A stretch of 64,000 nucleotides of DNA from Motacilla alba alba (taxonomy: Eukaryota > Chordata > Aves > Passeriformes > Motacillidae). Below are positions 25,901 to 38,345 of this stretch, in pieces (the stretch's first letter is position 1; every line of letters begins with the position of its first letter). The notes under the pieces were generated by a model. That model was not told the DNA's origin. It did not search any database and saw nothing but the letters and a program-made list of their open reading frames with translations. The stretch is taken from contig NC_052019.1 in the NCBI RefSeq assembly GCF_015832195.1, forward strand, positions 45,077,016 through 45,141,015. The letters run 5' to 3'. The translations under genes and the position numbers were made by a program.

Positions 25901-27470
25901 CCAGATACTTAAATCCCTTGAATATTTCCAATATTGTTATATAAGAATCTCACAATTAAAAGGATATAATCTAAGAAGAATGTTTATAAGTGAAGGGTTC
26001 CTATTACCATCTAAAATAAATGAGCATTATCTCACAAAACCAGTCTGACTCTATGAATCTCTGCACGAAAACCATGCAATGGAAAGGTTTTTCTTTTTTC
26101 ATTTTCTTCTTTCCCCACTCAAAACCAAATAAAAAAACCCCACTCACTTAAGAAGCGATTGTCTGCAGACCTTTGAAGCAAAGGAGGGTGACAGCAAGGG
26201 CAAGAGGCTTATTTCAAGGGTCACATTTCATTTGCATAAGCAAGTAACCATAGGGCACTGTGGAATGTCTGTAAATGGATTTCATTACAGAAATTCAGCT
26301 TAAAGGGACTATAAATAATCCTCTGACAAACAATGTATATTGCTTCAAGTTCTTCTGTAATAAAAATATTTTAGTAACACAACAATCCGTGAAAGCAGGA
26401 AATGAAACTGGAGGAGCTGCACATCTTCCCGTTTTCTCTCTCAGGGCAACATTATATTGTAATATGTTTTAAAGGAAAAAACCCGTGATATTAATATTAT
26501 TTTAGCAAAGTAATCCTAAAAAAACAAGGTTATATAATTCCATATGTCTGAGACAGGGTGGCTAAACAAATAACCAGATCTTTACGAGCTCTTCTCCCCT
26601 GGAGATCATCTGTCCAGCAGGACAGGTGTGCAGGCTGCATGGTATTCTGCCCAGAGGAACATCTCAAAATATATTAGAGTGTGTAAATCTTCTTGGATGA
26701 ATTTCAGTGGAGAAGCCATTTAAAGTACACATTTTAATGGGTTGACCTTTTTAGCCCATATGAAGGAGCAACGACTGTCTAAGGCCCCAGCTCAGCCAAA
26801 GCATTTCAGCAACTCCCCAGTTTGGTGCACATTTAGCTGCTAGTTTCTTCAGTAGGACTTAGCTATACAGTATACAGCTATACTCCAACATTATTAGTGC
26901 ATATTACATGCTTTGATGCATTAGTCCCCAGCACTGCAGCATGTTCAAGGCTAGATGCAGCTAGGTGGACACCAGACCCCTCAGCAGATTTCACTACAAG
27001 CTCTGAACTTCTGGGAGGGCCATAAAGTTACTGGAACTTCTGCAGTTTTTGTTAGAAATACAACCACTCACTGCAGTATCCCCTTGAAGAAACTTGGCTT
27101 ACCATCTTCAGAGAGGAATTTGGGGTATTATCACGACTTCATCCCCCTTAGGGTACTAGCAAGGAACAGCCCTGTTCTGAAGGGTGTGGAAGCTGTCCTC
27201 TGCACTGGTAATCACCTCCATGGAAGAATTTCGTCAGTGCCCCAGTCTAGTAGAAAAGGTCTCACCAAATAGTCTGCCTTTATTCTTTTGAATAATATAC
27301 TTGTAAAAAAAAAAAAGTAGAGATAGATACTTCTGCAAAAGGAAGGAAAAAGCAGGCCTTTGAAGCAAGAACTTAATTTCTGTTGATGTTAATTTTTGTT
27401 TTAGATTGTTTACCTTTCTAATAACTATAACTGTTTTCACACTGGCATTACTGTTTTCTCTGGAATAGAT

Positions 27471-28007
27471 GTGCTCACAGTGAAAAATCCAATTGAATCA
27501 GAGCATGTAACGAGAAGATGTAATCCATCGTTATTAAAAAAGGCAGCTTACCTTTATCTGGGTGTTAAACAGTACAAATCCATAAGAGTCAGTGAATGTT
27601 TTGAAGTAAAAGCGAAGGGCATTATGAAGGCTGAAGTGGATTTGTCACTGAATTATATGTATTACCTCAGAAATGGCCTAATATATGGTTTGGGAAACCA
27701 TGTATTTAGCAGTGGGAGAAGAGAAAATAAGCCCATTTGTTCATTTTGCACATTTCCAGACATACTGGATGATGTTTTAAATGCAGACTATTTTGGGGAA
27801 AATTTTAAGATGAAAAGGAATCTTGTCCCTGCAAAGAAATCACAATTGTTTCATTGTTCATACCTGCATGCTGCTTCTGATTATCTGTATATCAGGAAAT
27901 GTGCACCAACTTGCTGCTGTGAACTTAGGCATCACAGTCACAGGCACTGGCACAGAATGCCATGTTTGTCAAAACACACCCAGTCTTCAGCTCTCCTGAC
28001 AAGCTGA
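27471..28007 (+). other. Longest open frame, no recognised product
   Basis: This frame is open for 178 codons. It begins with GTG; the first in-frame ATG comes much later, at a Gly-Ile-Met-Lys segment near residue 51. It ends at a TGA. Just upstream is a pyrimidine-rich run ending in GAATAG, weakly like a splice acceptor. The translation is rich in Lys, Ser, Leu, Tyr and Cys, with a Cys/His-rich end (about residues 143-165), but I recognise no domain, signal peptide or membrane segment. A frame this long is mildly unusual for DNA of this composition. It may be chance, a decayed coding relic or an unknown exon. Confidence 0.12.
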
Positions 28008-29212
28008 TCAAATCACTTAACCATCCTCTGCTTCTCTGTCTTTAAGGAGGTAGTATGAGTTACTCCTCTTTATGAAATATTTCAGGGACTATCCACCACA
28101 AGAAAGCCAAAGGGATGCTTCATGACTTTTAGCACATTGGGGATTTGCCATTTTAGGAAAAAAAAAACAGTTGCTGTTCACAGAGGAATACACTTTATGT
28201 CCACAAATAAAAATCTAGCATATTTCATTCCTAGATAGAAGTACTAGAAGAGTGTGAAGCACTTATTAAAAAATTCTGAAAACAGAGTGAAAGGCTTCAG
28301 TGGAAGATTTATTTAGAGAGGCCTCAAGTTACATGTCTTGAATGCTTGTGATGCAGGGGGTTGCTCTGGGATAGGGTTTGGCTTGAATTCAGAGTTGATG
28401 CAAAACTGAAGCTAGAGTTCAGGTAGAGTGAGGCACTGTTTGTAAACTTCCCCAGTTTTGAACAAAATAGGAGAAATTTACACAGAAGTCCTTTGATTCT
28501 AGGTCCAATTTTCACAAATGTTTTCTTACCTGACCTACGAGTTCAAAGCAAAAGTTCGCAAAGAAGTAAATCTGACAAATTTTCAGTCTCTGGAAGCACA
28601 AAGAAACAGGTGTTAATCCACAGTCTTCTAATGCAATGAATGGCTGCCAGAATGAACTGCTGAAAAAAGCCAAAACTTAACCTGGTCTCCTTCCTTAAAT
28701 ACTGGAGATCCTAAATTATTATCTCTTCAGATTTGTGGGCAAACTAGTGGTAAACTTGCCAAGATGCCTGTGAACTCTTCCTGTCATGGTTCAGAAACAG
28801 CTCTTTGTTAGGGCTTTTTTCCCCCCAGTGACCTCAAACAATGTAGCCTCATGCAAAGCATTTCATGGATGTAGAGAAACACATATGTGTTTGGTTTTCC
28901 TACATGCTAAGGATTATACTCCATGGTGACATGAGGAAAGGCTGCTTGCTGTAACCACTGAGTAGCTGGGCTGACTCACAAGGTATGAATTTACAGAGAT
29001 AAACTTCAGAGAAAACAGGCTGTGTGCTTCTGTTACCCAGTCAAATACTAGAAACAGGTCTAATAACTGCAAGACTGGATGAAATTTAGGTCTCCCCGAA
29101 CATGAAAGAGTAAAGAAACCACTGAATTTTACCTAGGTTGGGGAAGAAGGATATGCTTAGGACTGAGTGGAAAAAGGTCTTTCCAGTGGAAGAAACTACA
29201 ATTCTCAGTTTC

Positions 29213-29254
29213 ATATATATCATCTATATGATGTATATATATATACACACACAT
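29213..29254. repeat. AT hairpin followed by (TA)n(CA)n
   Basis: ATATATATCAT (29213-29223) pairs with ATGATGTATAT (29228-29238) around CTAT, with one G:T pair. It continues into alternating TA then CA steps. It is a typical unstable simple repeat that can extrude as a cruciform. Confidence 0.75.
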
Positions 29255-30461
29255 ACATTTTTTTCTCCTGGTTCTGATCCTGGTAGTGATAGAGACAGGA
29301 TAAAGAGACACAGAAATTAATTCACTATAAAGAGTTGTGGCATGGTTTTGCATTGATAGGAATGAATATTAATTAAAAGTGGAAAATTTCTATTGCAGTT
29401 TATGTATTCTACAATTAATTTCTGTAATTGTTCTAGAAAAAATATAGTCTTGGTAGTGACAGGGTACCCCCAAAATATTTTTTACAGAGAGTTCTAATGT
29501 TTTTCATCATTTAACCAGTGAAGAAAATAACAAAATCACATCTTTTCTGTGCACCAAATTTCAAACACACTAAATAAACATTTAGATTTTCTTTAAATGA
29601 TGCCATCTTTTCCAATAGATAATAGATATCTGTAGCCAGCTCTAAGGAAGTACAGATGCCAATATTTCTGTGGCAAAGTGTCCTTTTGATCTACACCAAC
29701 TACATCATTGAATCCTGCATTCATTGGGATGGTACAGAGGGAAAAATACATACCACTCAAAATCAGAGTGACAGAATCATCTCACAGAAAAGAAAGGTAA
29801 TGAACATAACCATGACAGGTTGGTACTGGTACATCTTCTAAGGATGTCCAAAGGCAACTTGGACACATGGTCTTGTTAGACCTGGAAATGCATTAGACAC
29901 ACCATGATAGCCCATTTATTCTCACTTTTTCAAGGGTAATTTTTGATTACTTAGTGTTTGTGAATCAGAAGGGGGAAGTGTACATGGCACATGCATCTGG
30001 AAAGGAAATAGAGTAAATAAACTATTTCTGAAGGGAGAGGGCAACAGGGAGGCTAGGAATCTCTGATTTAGAGAACCGGAAGCATGAAGAAGTGGTGTGG
30101 AGCAAATGCAATCAAAGAAATGGTTTTGTGGAAACATGATCAGCGCGTGGACCACTTAGAAAAACAGGCAAACAGTGGTCAATTGTTCACAATGAATTAT
30201 TCACCCCGCTCTATTGGAACACAACGATCCCAGAATGCAAAATTAGGAATTAATCAGGATGCAATCTCTCACTCCTCCTGTTTGGCATTGCCATTGACCT
30301 TATCGTTAGAGAAGATGTATATGGATACAACACAGAAATATCAAAGCTTAAACACTATGCAAAAATATTTAGATTTTAGCTGCCAACATAACTCCTATAA
30401 GTAACAACCTTCAGCAAACCAATGACCAAAAAAAATCTGCAATATTTAAAGAAAGATGGGA

Positions 30462-30479
30462 TTTATCATTAATGATAAA
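30462..30479. repeat. Perfect 18-bp palindrome
   Basis: TTTATCATT is followed immediately by its reverse complement AATGATAAA with no spacer. The centre ATCATTAATGAT holds symmetric ATTA/TAAT homeodomain-type cores, so it could bind a protein dimer. It may also be chance in AT-rich DNA. Confidence 0.85.
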
Positions 30480-30817
30480 GAAAACAAATTCAACAAAGTT
30501 AGCAATCCGTCTTCCAAGAATTTTGTAGAGGTATATATCCATTGGCGATAAGAAAACCAATTTACATTCTTATTAGAGGAAAAATCTGAGAGAATAACTA
30601 GAAAATGATGTAATGAATCTGCAAGGTGAAAATCATTAGAGCATTTGACAACTACCTGAGATCAAAAATTATCTAGGAAAAAGGTAAAATTTTCTAATGT
30701 AGAAATAAAACCAAAGCATCTGCCATGACAGCCTTTGGCTGGCTAAACACACTCTTCCCTGAGCAGGATGCACAACAGGGAATCCAGCGGGAATTGACAA
30801 TGTACAAGGTGGGCAAA

Positions 30818-31269
30818 TGTTGTGTTGCATTAAATAGCTATTTAGTTGTTGTTTTGCACTGGGAATTTGGGATTTGCACTGAGTGGTCCTTGTATCATGT
30901 GGGATTATTGGTGTTATATCACATGGTTTGTTATCCTCTTCCATCACACGGTCTCTCCCTCATCCACCCCTCTGCCCTACGTCCCTGGTGGTCTGTCCTC
31001 TGGTTACCCCTCCCCTTGCCCCCTCCTCCATGGTATTCCATTGGCTGTGATCCTCTTCCCCCTGCCCCCACTCCCTCAGGTATCAAAGCCCCCTGCAAGA
31101 AGGGGACATCCTCTTTTCTACCTGGGGGGGTCACAAGAGTCTGAGGTGTCCGCCCGCCAATCAATCGTCCCCACATGGAGAAGAGCGCTTCTCGTCTTTT
31201 ACTTTAGTCCATGAGGGTCCGTGTGGGCTAGGGTCAACAGCTAGCTGGAGTGGACCCCCAAGATACACA
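30818..31269 (+). mobile_element. Solo LTR of an avian endogenous retrovirus (candidate)
   Basis: This is a GC-richer island with LTR layout. It starts TGT (30818) and ends ACA (31269). It has an inverted CCAAT site, CCATTGG (31038-31044), a TATA-like TATCAAAG (31081-31088) 37 bp further on, and a decayed polyadenylation-type AATCAA (31159-31164), followed by a GT/CT-rich stretch. From memory it resembles LTRs seen in songbird genomes; the family name was not confirmed. No gag, pol or env follows, so it is a solo LTR. No clean target-site duplication was found at these ends, although GCAAA occurs just before the start and again at 31279-31283. Open frames across it are a by-product of its composition. 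Confidence 0.7.
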
Positions 31270-31497
31270 GATCTTCATGCAAAGTGCAGGCACAGGACAC
31301 ACAGACTGGCAGAGTGTTTTTCATGCCCCAAGCAATGCTGGCTTGTCCCAGAAGTGTCCAGCACCACATGCCAGGAACACCTCAACATCATTCCTTTATG
31401 TAGCTGTGGTAGACACTATACCAGGTACACAAGGTGATGCTTTCCAGATATGCCAGCCTCTTCTGCCTCGACTGAACCCTTCTGTACTCTAAAGCCT

Positions 31498-31564
31498 GTG
31501 CTTGTTATTTTAAAGGCCTTTAGTGCTTATTCTTTTAGAGGCCTAAAGTGCTTATTATTTTAAA
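31498..31564. repeat. 25-bp minisatellite, about 2.7 copies
   Basis: Units begin GTGCTT at 31498, 31523 and 31548. Each carries a TTATTTTAAAGGCCT-like core, with the third copy cut short near 31564. The copies differ at several positions, so the array is not fresh. It starts about 230 bp after the LTR. Confidence 0.8.
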
Positions 31565-32750
31565 ATATCAGTTTTTCAAGAAGCTGCAAAATGCCTGAAT
31601 TTGGATTTTTAGGAATAAAAAGTACTTAATACTTTGATTATTTCTGTAAGAAACATTACTATTAATTGCCAGAAGGCACTCCTGTATTTGCAGCTTCGTC
31701 TTCAAAGTTGACACAGATTCCTATTAATATTTTGACTCACTCTAAGAAAAATAAATACATTTCTATTTGTGTATTTACTAAGTATTCTTTAGCGGGATAA
31801 GGTTTGCCTGCATAAATCTTGATTAGCTGAAAATTTTGACATTTTTTTAGACAGGAACATCACTAATGTTTTACACTGCTGTTAATAGAAAAATTTCTCA
31901 CTTGAGTGGGATCTATAAGCACACATTTAAAGTAAGCCAGACTTACTTCTAAGTATGCCATTGCTTACCTCTGCTACTTGGGCTCTGAAGTAAAGAAATG
32001 CTTTTAATTCTGGTCCTAAAAAATAAACTAGTAACTTGTAAGTCAATTTGTTTCTTTTCTGATTTCCAAGTACTCAAAAGCTCTTTTAGAAGGTGTTGCA
32101 CAAAAGAAAAGGGTAAAGAAACATTCTCCAAATAAACAAGTGAGGACTCCATAGATAAACATATTTGGGCAAACAGGAAATAGTGACCCAGAAAGTATAA
32201 AACAGCCCATCTTCCAGGCTCCACTATGACACATCTTGACCAAATCTCACTTTCCCTAAATTGTACTCATGTCAAGCCAGCTCTCAGAGAAGAAAGGGGC
32301 AAAGTTGCTCACCTCTGCTAATCTTCACTTCTCATGGCTGGGCTGTTCTGCCAGATTCTGTTTGCATAAGTGGCTTCAGATACTGATTCAGCAGAGGGCT
32401 TGCTCTGTTGTGAGAGTATAGTTATACACTCCCAGTTACTCCTGGATTTGGAAAGCAAATAAGCTTTACTCTTTTCTGCTGTCTGCATGCCCATGTGTCT
32501 TTGTGGAGTCAGGTTTTCTGCTTTACAATCAGCCTCCTGCTGGGTTCTATAATTGAGCTTCCAGATAAAATAATCTAAAGTGAATAATAGCTTGGAAAGC
32601 ATTCTTAATCTTCATTTTAGTGTTGTATCTTAAGACCATTTTTTCCTTTTCAGTTTCTGTGATCAGGGCAAATTTCCTGACATTAGCTCAGATGTTACTC
32701 TACTGACATATATATAGCATACAGGATCAGCAATTATCATTACTCATTAT

Positions 32751-32776
32751 CACTTATAATATCTTAATTATAAGTG
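32751..32776. repeat. Inverted repeat, 10-bp perfect stem
   Basis: CACTTATAAT (32751-32760) and ATTATAAGTG (32767-32776) pair exactly around the 6-nt loop ATCTTA. CACTTATAA-type sites resemble NKX2 (CACTTA) half-sites in inverted order, which is only suggestive. Confidence 0.8.
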
Positions 32777-33470
32777 GCAGCTTAATTTCTAATTTGAGAG
32801 TGTAATAGGTTAAAATTATGCTATTTAGAACTAGTTTTTTCCTTTGTCTCCAATGGATGAAAAAGGATTTTATGTAATTGAATCCTTATCATACACACTG
32901 AACAGCATCTATTCACAACAACTTAGGTGCTGAACCCAAGAGCACCATTTTTTCCTCTCTGTGTTTGAGCATTCTACAGTTGCTTAAATCTCAAAAGCTT
33001 ACATTCATTTAATCACTCAGCAATTCTGAGAATATTTTTAGACTATATATTCCAAGGAAAGCCACATTATGTTCTTAAACCAGAAAATGAATGTATAAGT
33101 CTTTTATTCATAAATAATTTTGTCTTCAATAGCCTTCTCCTAGTAAACTTCTTTTACTTATCTACTATATGGACTGTAGTCCACAAAGAAAATAAAGCGA
33201 AAACTAGCAGGAAAATGTGTAATGCATCATTGTGAAAAAATCCCAAATAAAAAGGTAAAATTTTCAACCAGTGGAATTTGCTATGCTTATACTACTTGGC
33301 ACGAAAAGGGAAGCATAAAGTCAAATGCACAAAGAAATCAAATTGGATTACTTTCATAGCAATTTAAAGATCAATTAACAGTTTAAGAAAGTTGTATTAG
33401 CTATTGACCTCAATCTTCTGTCTGTGCATACTAGTAAGGAAGTCAGAAAACAAACCTCATAATACTGCAG

Positions 33471-33499
33471 TTATCAATTTTATGAGACAAAATTGATAA
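33471..33499. repeat. Inverted repeat, 11-bp perfect stem
   Basis: TTATCAATTTT (33471-33481) and AAAATTGATAA (33489-33499) pair exactly around a 7-nt loop. A further direct copy of ATTGATAA follows at 33500-33507, so ATTGATAA is present in three orientations or copies within 37 bp. Confidence 0.8.
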
Positions 33500-35773
33500 A
33501 TTGATAAATGCCTATGATGCATTTTTTCTATCTGTATGGTGTGAACCTGTTTCATGTAAGATTTTCCTTGTAAGCATATCTGCTGTGGAGACAGCTATTA
33601 AAGGACTCATGGGTAGTAAATTAAACTTGACTTCAAAGACAACCCATCCTCAGACAAATTAGCCTTCAGATATAGAAAAGGGCAGGAGCACTCATTAATC
33701 TATTGAAGGCCACCTTCTGAAATGTACTGTTGTTTCGAAGTTCAATGATCATTTCAAGATTAAATGTTCATAATTTTACAATTTGTCTTTGTAAATGATG
33801 CACTATTAGGTGATAAAATATTGCATATCAGAATCAGTTCTCTTTTTTTCTAGTCATCCTAGCAAGTCAATTGCTTTAATTCAAAATATACACAGTGTTA
33901 TTCTGAAGTTTGAGGTTTAGAAGCTAATTTGAATGAATTATTTTTCACAGTGATGTAAATAAAGTCAAGGTTCCCTGTGAGATGTTGTTTGTTTTAAATG
34001 AATTACTTTATAGATTTACTAGTACTGCTTTTCCTGTAATTTGCATCATAGAGTGCCATAAAGGGGGAAAGAGCACAATAATTCCAATTGTATACTAATC
34101 CTTAGCAGATGATGAAGAACTAGCATAATATTTTGAAAGGTGTCTTTGTCCAACCTCCAAAATTCTGTTTCATGCTGAAGAAAATACGAATGATAGAATT
34201 ATGTTAAAGATGAAGCTTTAGGTTTAGTGGCTGAGATAAATTACCACCTTATGTTAAATCATAATTTTCCCCCAAACAGTTGAATAGAACAGAGCAACCT
34301 TCATCTGCAAAAAACTTAAAAAAAAATACTGTTTTTCAGCTTCAAACCTTTCAAAGGAATTTATCCTCCTTTTTTTTTCTAGATGTAGGTCAGTTTCTAA
34401 AACAAAGCCTTGCTTTTACAGGACCTATAAATCCATAGATTTCATAAAAATATAACCCTGGAGAAAACTGACAGACCGTTTGTTTATGTACAATGCAGAA
34501 AGAGAAGACATTTGGCAAGAAATCCAGATCTCCCTACAAGCCTGGGAAGGATCATCTGGGAAGGAGCACCGAAGTGTCAGGCATACCTCCAGTCAAGGCA
34601 TGTTAAGTTGTGTCTTATGAAATGGTTACTCACCCATGAATGCCTAATATGGGATCTGGAATCATGATCACCTTCACTTCCCAGGCTGGTAAATGCCTGG
34701 GGAAACCTCAGTTATGTCAGCGATTGGGAGAGGCTATAGGGACACCCATCACTGAAACAGAAAAAGCAAGAACCAGCGCTGTAAGGTGTTCTTCCTCTCA
34801 TCTGTAATTGTAAAATGGATCAGGTGCATGATGGGATTTTGTGACCTTTGGAAGTGTTTTTTAATCTTTATAAATATAACTTCACATATATTAAATATTC
34901 AAATAGATATGATACATAATATATCAATACTTATATTTGTGAATTCTGTTGTTTATCAAGATATAAGTTTTGTACATATTATGGGAAAGCTTTGCTATTT
35001 TAATTTATTTCTAAATTAAGTGACTTCCTCTGCCTATTGGTAGCTTGGGCAAAAAGGACTGAACTGAAAGCAGCAATAAACAGACCTCCACTGCTGAATA
35101 TTTGATTTTATAGGACATGCTATTTGCAGAAACACAGACTGCTTGTTGATCCACCGAGTGAAAAATATGAAGGAGAGCTAAGTCTCCCTCAACTTTAGGA
35201 TTTCACAGTGTTCAGTGGTGGAATGGTAGAATGATGCTGATTTGGGCTGGAGAGCATGCTGCCTCCATTCTTCTTACCCCCCAGTTTTTATATTAGAAAA
35301 ACAAAGCTGCAAGCTTGAGGCAGTACCAACGCTGGCATATTTGTTTAGTTGATCCAAAGATGATAATACAATATTAAAAAAAACTACCACAGCCTATCAT
35401 ATTTAAAACAAAATGGACTGCAATTTTCATTTGCTCTCCTAAGTCATGTTAGTGAAAATACAAACAGCCCTAAAAAAACTACCGTGAATTAAATAGTTAG
35501 CACATGAATAAGTGTTTTTGTAACCTTGACTTAATTGAGTTTGTTATTTAAACAGCTGCATAAAAAAAATCCAACAACTTCAACACTTTTAAAGAGACAA
35601 TTTAATTTTAATATCAGCAAGCTCTACATATGTAACTGCCCATGCAAAATTTATTGAAATATTTAAGCTCTATTGTTGAATCATTTAATTTGTCCTCCCT
35701 TAAAATCTAAGTCGTATTAAACATATCATGAAAGACAGAAGAACATAATAAAAATATTCCTCCCAAGCTCATG

Positions 35774-35789
35774 AGTGTGTGTGTGTGTG
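35774..35789. repeat. (GT)8 microsatellite
   Basis: Eight GT units, an ordinary dinucleotide repeat. Confidence 0.9.
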
Positions 35790-36289
35790 GGTACTTCTGC
35801 TTGTCTTTGCTTGGCCAAATGTTTTCCATACAGATTTTAAATAATAAGTAAAAGTTGAGTAAGTAGAATTATTAGAAAAATGAGAAAAAAGATTCACAGG
35901 GTACACTACTGACAAAGATGAGAAAGAAAATACTGTCTCCCAGTGCCCTTTCCACTGGAAACCCTGTGTTTCCCCTCATTCCCACATGTCTGGTAATTTT
36001 TTTTTAAAACCGAACATATTAGGTAAATTACAACAGTACTCATAGTAAGTGAATTTATACTTCTGGTATAGCCCAAAGACCTTGATGGCCTACAAAGTGC
36101 TTCCTTTCCAATTCCATTTGGTATTTTTAACGTGTTGTATTTATTGCCAAAAAAACCCCGCTCCAGAGATCGGCAGCTCTATAAAACTTGCCATACATCT
36201 GTTGGATTTTTGTTTATGTATTGAAATGTAATTGGGCAACTGGAGAAAAGTGGATTTGTGAGGTGTTATTTTCCTAAAGATTACATTTA

Positions 36290-36730
36290 ATATTGTTGGT
36301 GTACCCTTCATAATTTAGTTGATTAATAATATTTGATCTAAACCCAAATTATAACTTCCCACATATATGACATAACTAATGAACTGTGAAAGGAAAGCTG
36401 TTCAGATGGTCACCAATAACCAATGCTTAGTTAATCCTTTAAATAAACTGGAGCTCACAATGTGTCCCTTTGAAGTCATAAATAATGTATATTTTTCTTT
36501 TGACTTTTAATAAGCCAGTGGAGTTCATCTCACAGTCTCCAAACACATATATTTTATTATGGGCCTCTGCAGTTTACTTTAATTAGTGTGTCTGAGTGCT
36601 TTGGGAGACTTAGCCCTACTGAAAACAAACAGAGTCTTACCATCTATAAAACATTAGCTCCCTTTGGTTTATCCTGATACAGCCGAGGCTCAGTGAGAAA
36701 CACATGGTGTAAGTAAACACTCATAATTGC
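36290..36730. promoter_or_regulatory. Candidate conserved noncoding element
   Basis: This AT-rich stretch has low repetitiveness and many transcription-factor-like cores: TTTATTATGG (36553-36562, caudal/posterior-Hox-like), TAATTAG (36580-36586, homeodomain) and GTAAACA (36713-36719, forkhead). CpG is almost absent apart from AGCCGAGG near 36683. The composition is like that of vertebrate distal enhancers. Conservation is inferred, not measured. Confidence 0.2.
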
Positions 36731-38264
36731 ATTAGAATTCCCGGGTGTATTGGTAATTCAAACCCTGTTTCATGATATTGTTAGAGCAGTTAGAGCAGGT
36801 TTACCAATCTTCTTGCCTTCTGGGATTTCATGAAATTCCATTTGGAGAGAATTTTAAGTGATAAATCTAATAGAAACAGCAACAGACAAATAAGCCACAG
36901 AGACTCTGAAAAGGAAGCACACAGAAAAAAAACCCTTGATGTAAGTGTGTTTTGTCATGTCTCTGAAATTTCTCATTCCTCTAAGCTCCTTGTTGATGTG
37001 TTAATTTTTCTGTAGGATGGGTATGCCTGTGTTTTCTCCCACTTCTCCCTGCAGAACTTTTGGTCCAGTCTGCCAATCAGCCTGTTATTTCGGTATCTCA
37101 GCTAATTCTCCCCAAAATGATACAGTCTGCTCCAAAATGAAAGATATAAACCAAAATAAACACTATAGTTTCAGCAGTATGTTGAGCGATAAAAGGTACA
37201 GTTTCTTAAAAAAGGAAGAAATTGTTGAAGGCTTTCAATTGTAAGGATGATTTAAGTAATTAAAAATCCTTCAGTGCCTATAATTTGCAATTCCTTTTTT
37301 TTCCAAAAGAAATAAGGCATCCCCATGAAACAGATTGAATGAAAATAGAAGCAGGCTGTTTTTTACAAAGAAAAAACCAGGAAAAAAAAGAAAATATAGA
37401 AAAATGATCAGAGCTATTAGACTTAAACCAAACCTTATTCAAGTTAATGCTAGTAACAAAATTATTCCTTACTTAGGCCTTTACCTCAAGCCCTACATGA
37501 ACTATTTCTGTATCTTATGCACTTTTAATGCAATAATTTTAAAGAATGAAATGTTCCCTTCCTTCATGCTACTTCCATAATATTGATGTAAACACAGTGT
37601 GACTGCTTAAACAGCAGAACTATGAATTCAGCATAAAATGAATTGCATGGAGTTTTACTGATTGTCTGAAAAATATATTTTAAAGGTATAGCATTCCAAT
37701 ATTTCTACAACAAAGATTTCATAATACAAAAGGTCTCCTCTAAGCTAAGATTTTTTTCAGTAGCTGATTTATGACAGTAGCTATGGAAGACAAGAAACTT
37801 CTATATTTAAGAAAAAAGAAATTAAAAAGGAATTCATTGTTAGAAATATATATCTTCCTATAAGGTATTCAATCTTGGCATGGTCAAAATGCAATATCTA
37901 CCACAAACAAGTACTACCTGTCATTTTTGTTGAAGACTTACTCAAGAAATACAGAAGAAATTATTTTATTAAAGTGATAAACTGTTCTGATAAATAAAAG
38001 GAAAGACATTTTGTTCTGCTGTCTGACCCTAGGGATCCCCTTGAATCACTTGTATTTTTCTACTTGTACAAACTGGTCCATATATTTCCTGACACTTAGT
38101 TTAGCACTGGCTTTGTTGGGTATTGTTTGTTTCTTTGGTTTGCACCTTCTGTTTCTGCTCCTATGCAACACACCTCCTAAACCTGTTAAGACATTTCAAA
38201 ATGTAACAATATTCCTTAGAGGATGTTTATAAATCCATGCCACTATTATGTTTTGTATGATCAG
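36731..38264. other. Noncoding unique DNA, no gene seen
   Basis: The open frames of 60-81 codons at 36.8-37.6 kb have lysine-rich, featureless translations and no splice-site support. A-rich runs lie near 37361-37408. Nothing else is recognisable. Confidence 0.6.
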
Positions 38265-38338
38265 AGCAAACTGAACGCTGCCAACAAACCCCGAGCTACA
38301 GGCACTGCAGGTAGCCCTGAACGCAGAGATTGCTGAAG
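38265..38338 (+). other. Possible noncoding exon with consensus donor
   Basis: This 74-bp segment is bounded by TGATCAG (ending 38264) and by GAAG followed by GTGAGT (donor from 38339), a near-ideal vertebrate 5' splice site. It is GC-richer than its surroundings and has three CpGs. One frame is open for 23 codons before a TGA next to the donor; the other two close early, so coding is unlikely. The acceptor's pyrimidine tract is weak. It could be an exon of a long noncoding RNA or a chance match. Confidence 0.15.
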
Positions 38339-38345
38339 GTGAGTG

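Larger units (their letters stand above)
20192..30817. other. Noncoding unique DNA, no gene confirmed
   Basis: No gene can be supported here. The stretch contains the T31 tract at 22953-22983, an AT/AC hairpin near 29.2 kb, an 18-bp palindrome at 30462-30479 and the longest open frame of the window at 27471-28007, each listed separately. A T/CT-rich run lies near 20713-20725 and an A tract at 27306-27317. Confidence 0.6.
31565..36289. other. AT-rich noncoding DNA, no gene seen
   Basis: No gene is supportable. Two clean hairpins (32751-32776, 33471-33499) are listed separately. A slightly GC-richer segment at about 34480-34780 and an A-rich run near 34314-34327 have no recognisable identity. 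A (GT)n run lies at 35774-35789. Confidence 0.6.

Noticed and set aside
30725..31214. Proline-rich plus-strand open frames of 122-139 codons
   Set aside because: They lie across the candidate LTR and reflect its C/T-rich composition, not a protein.
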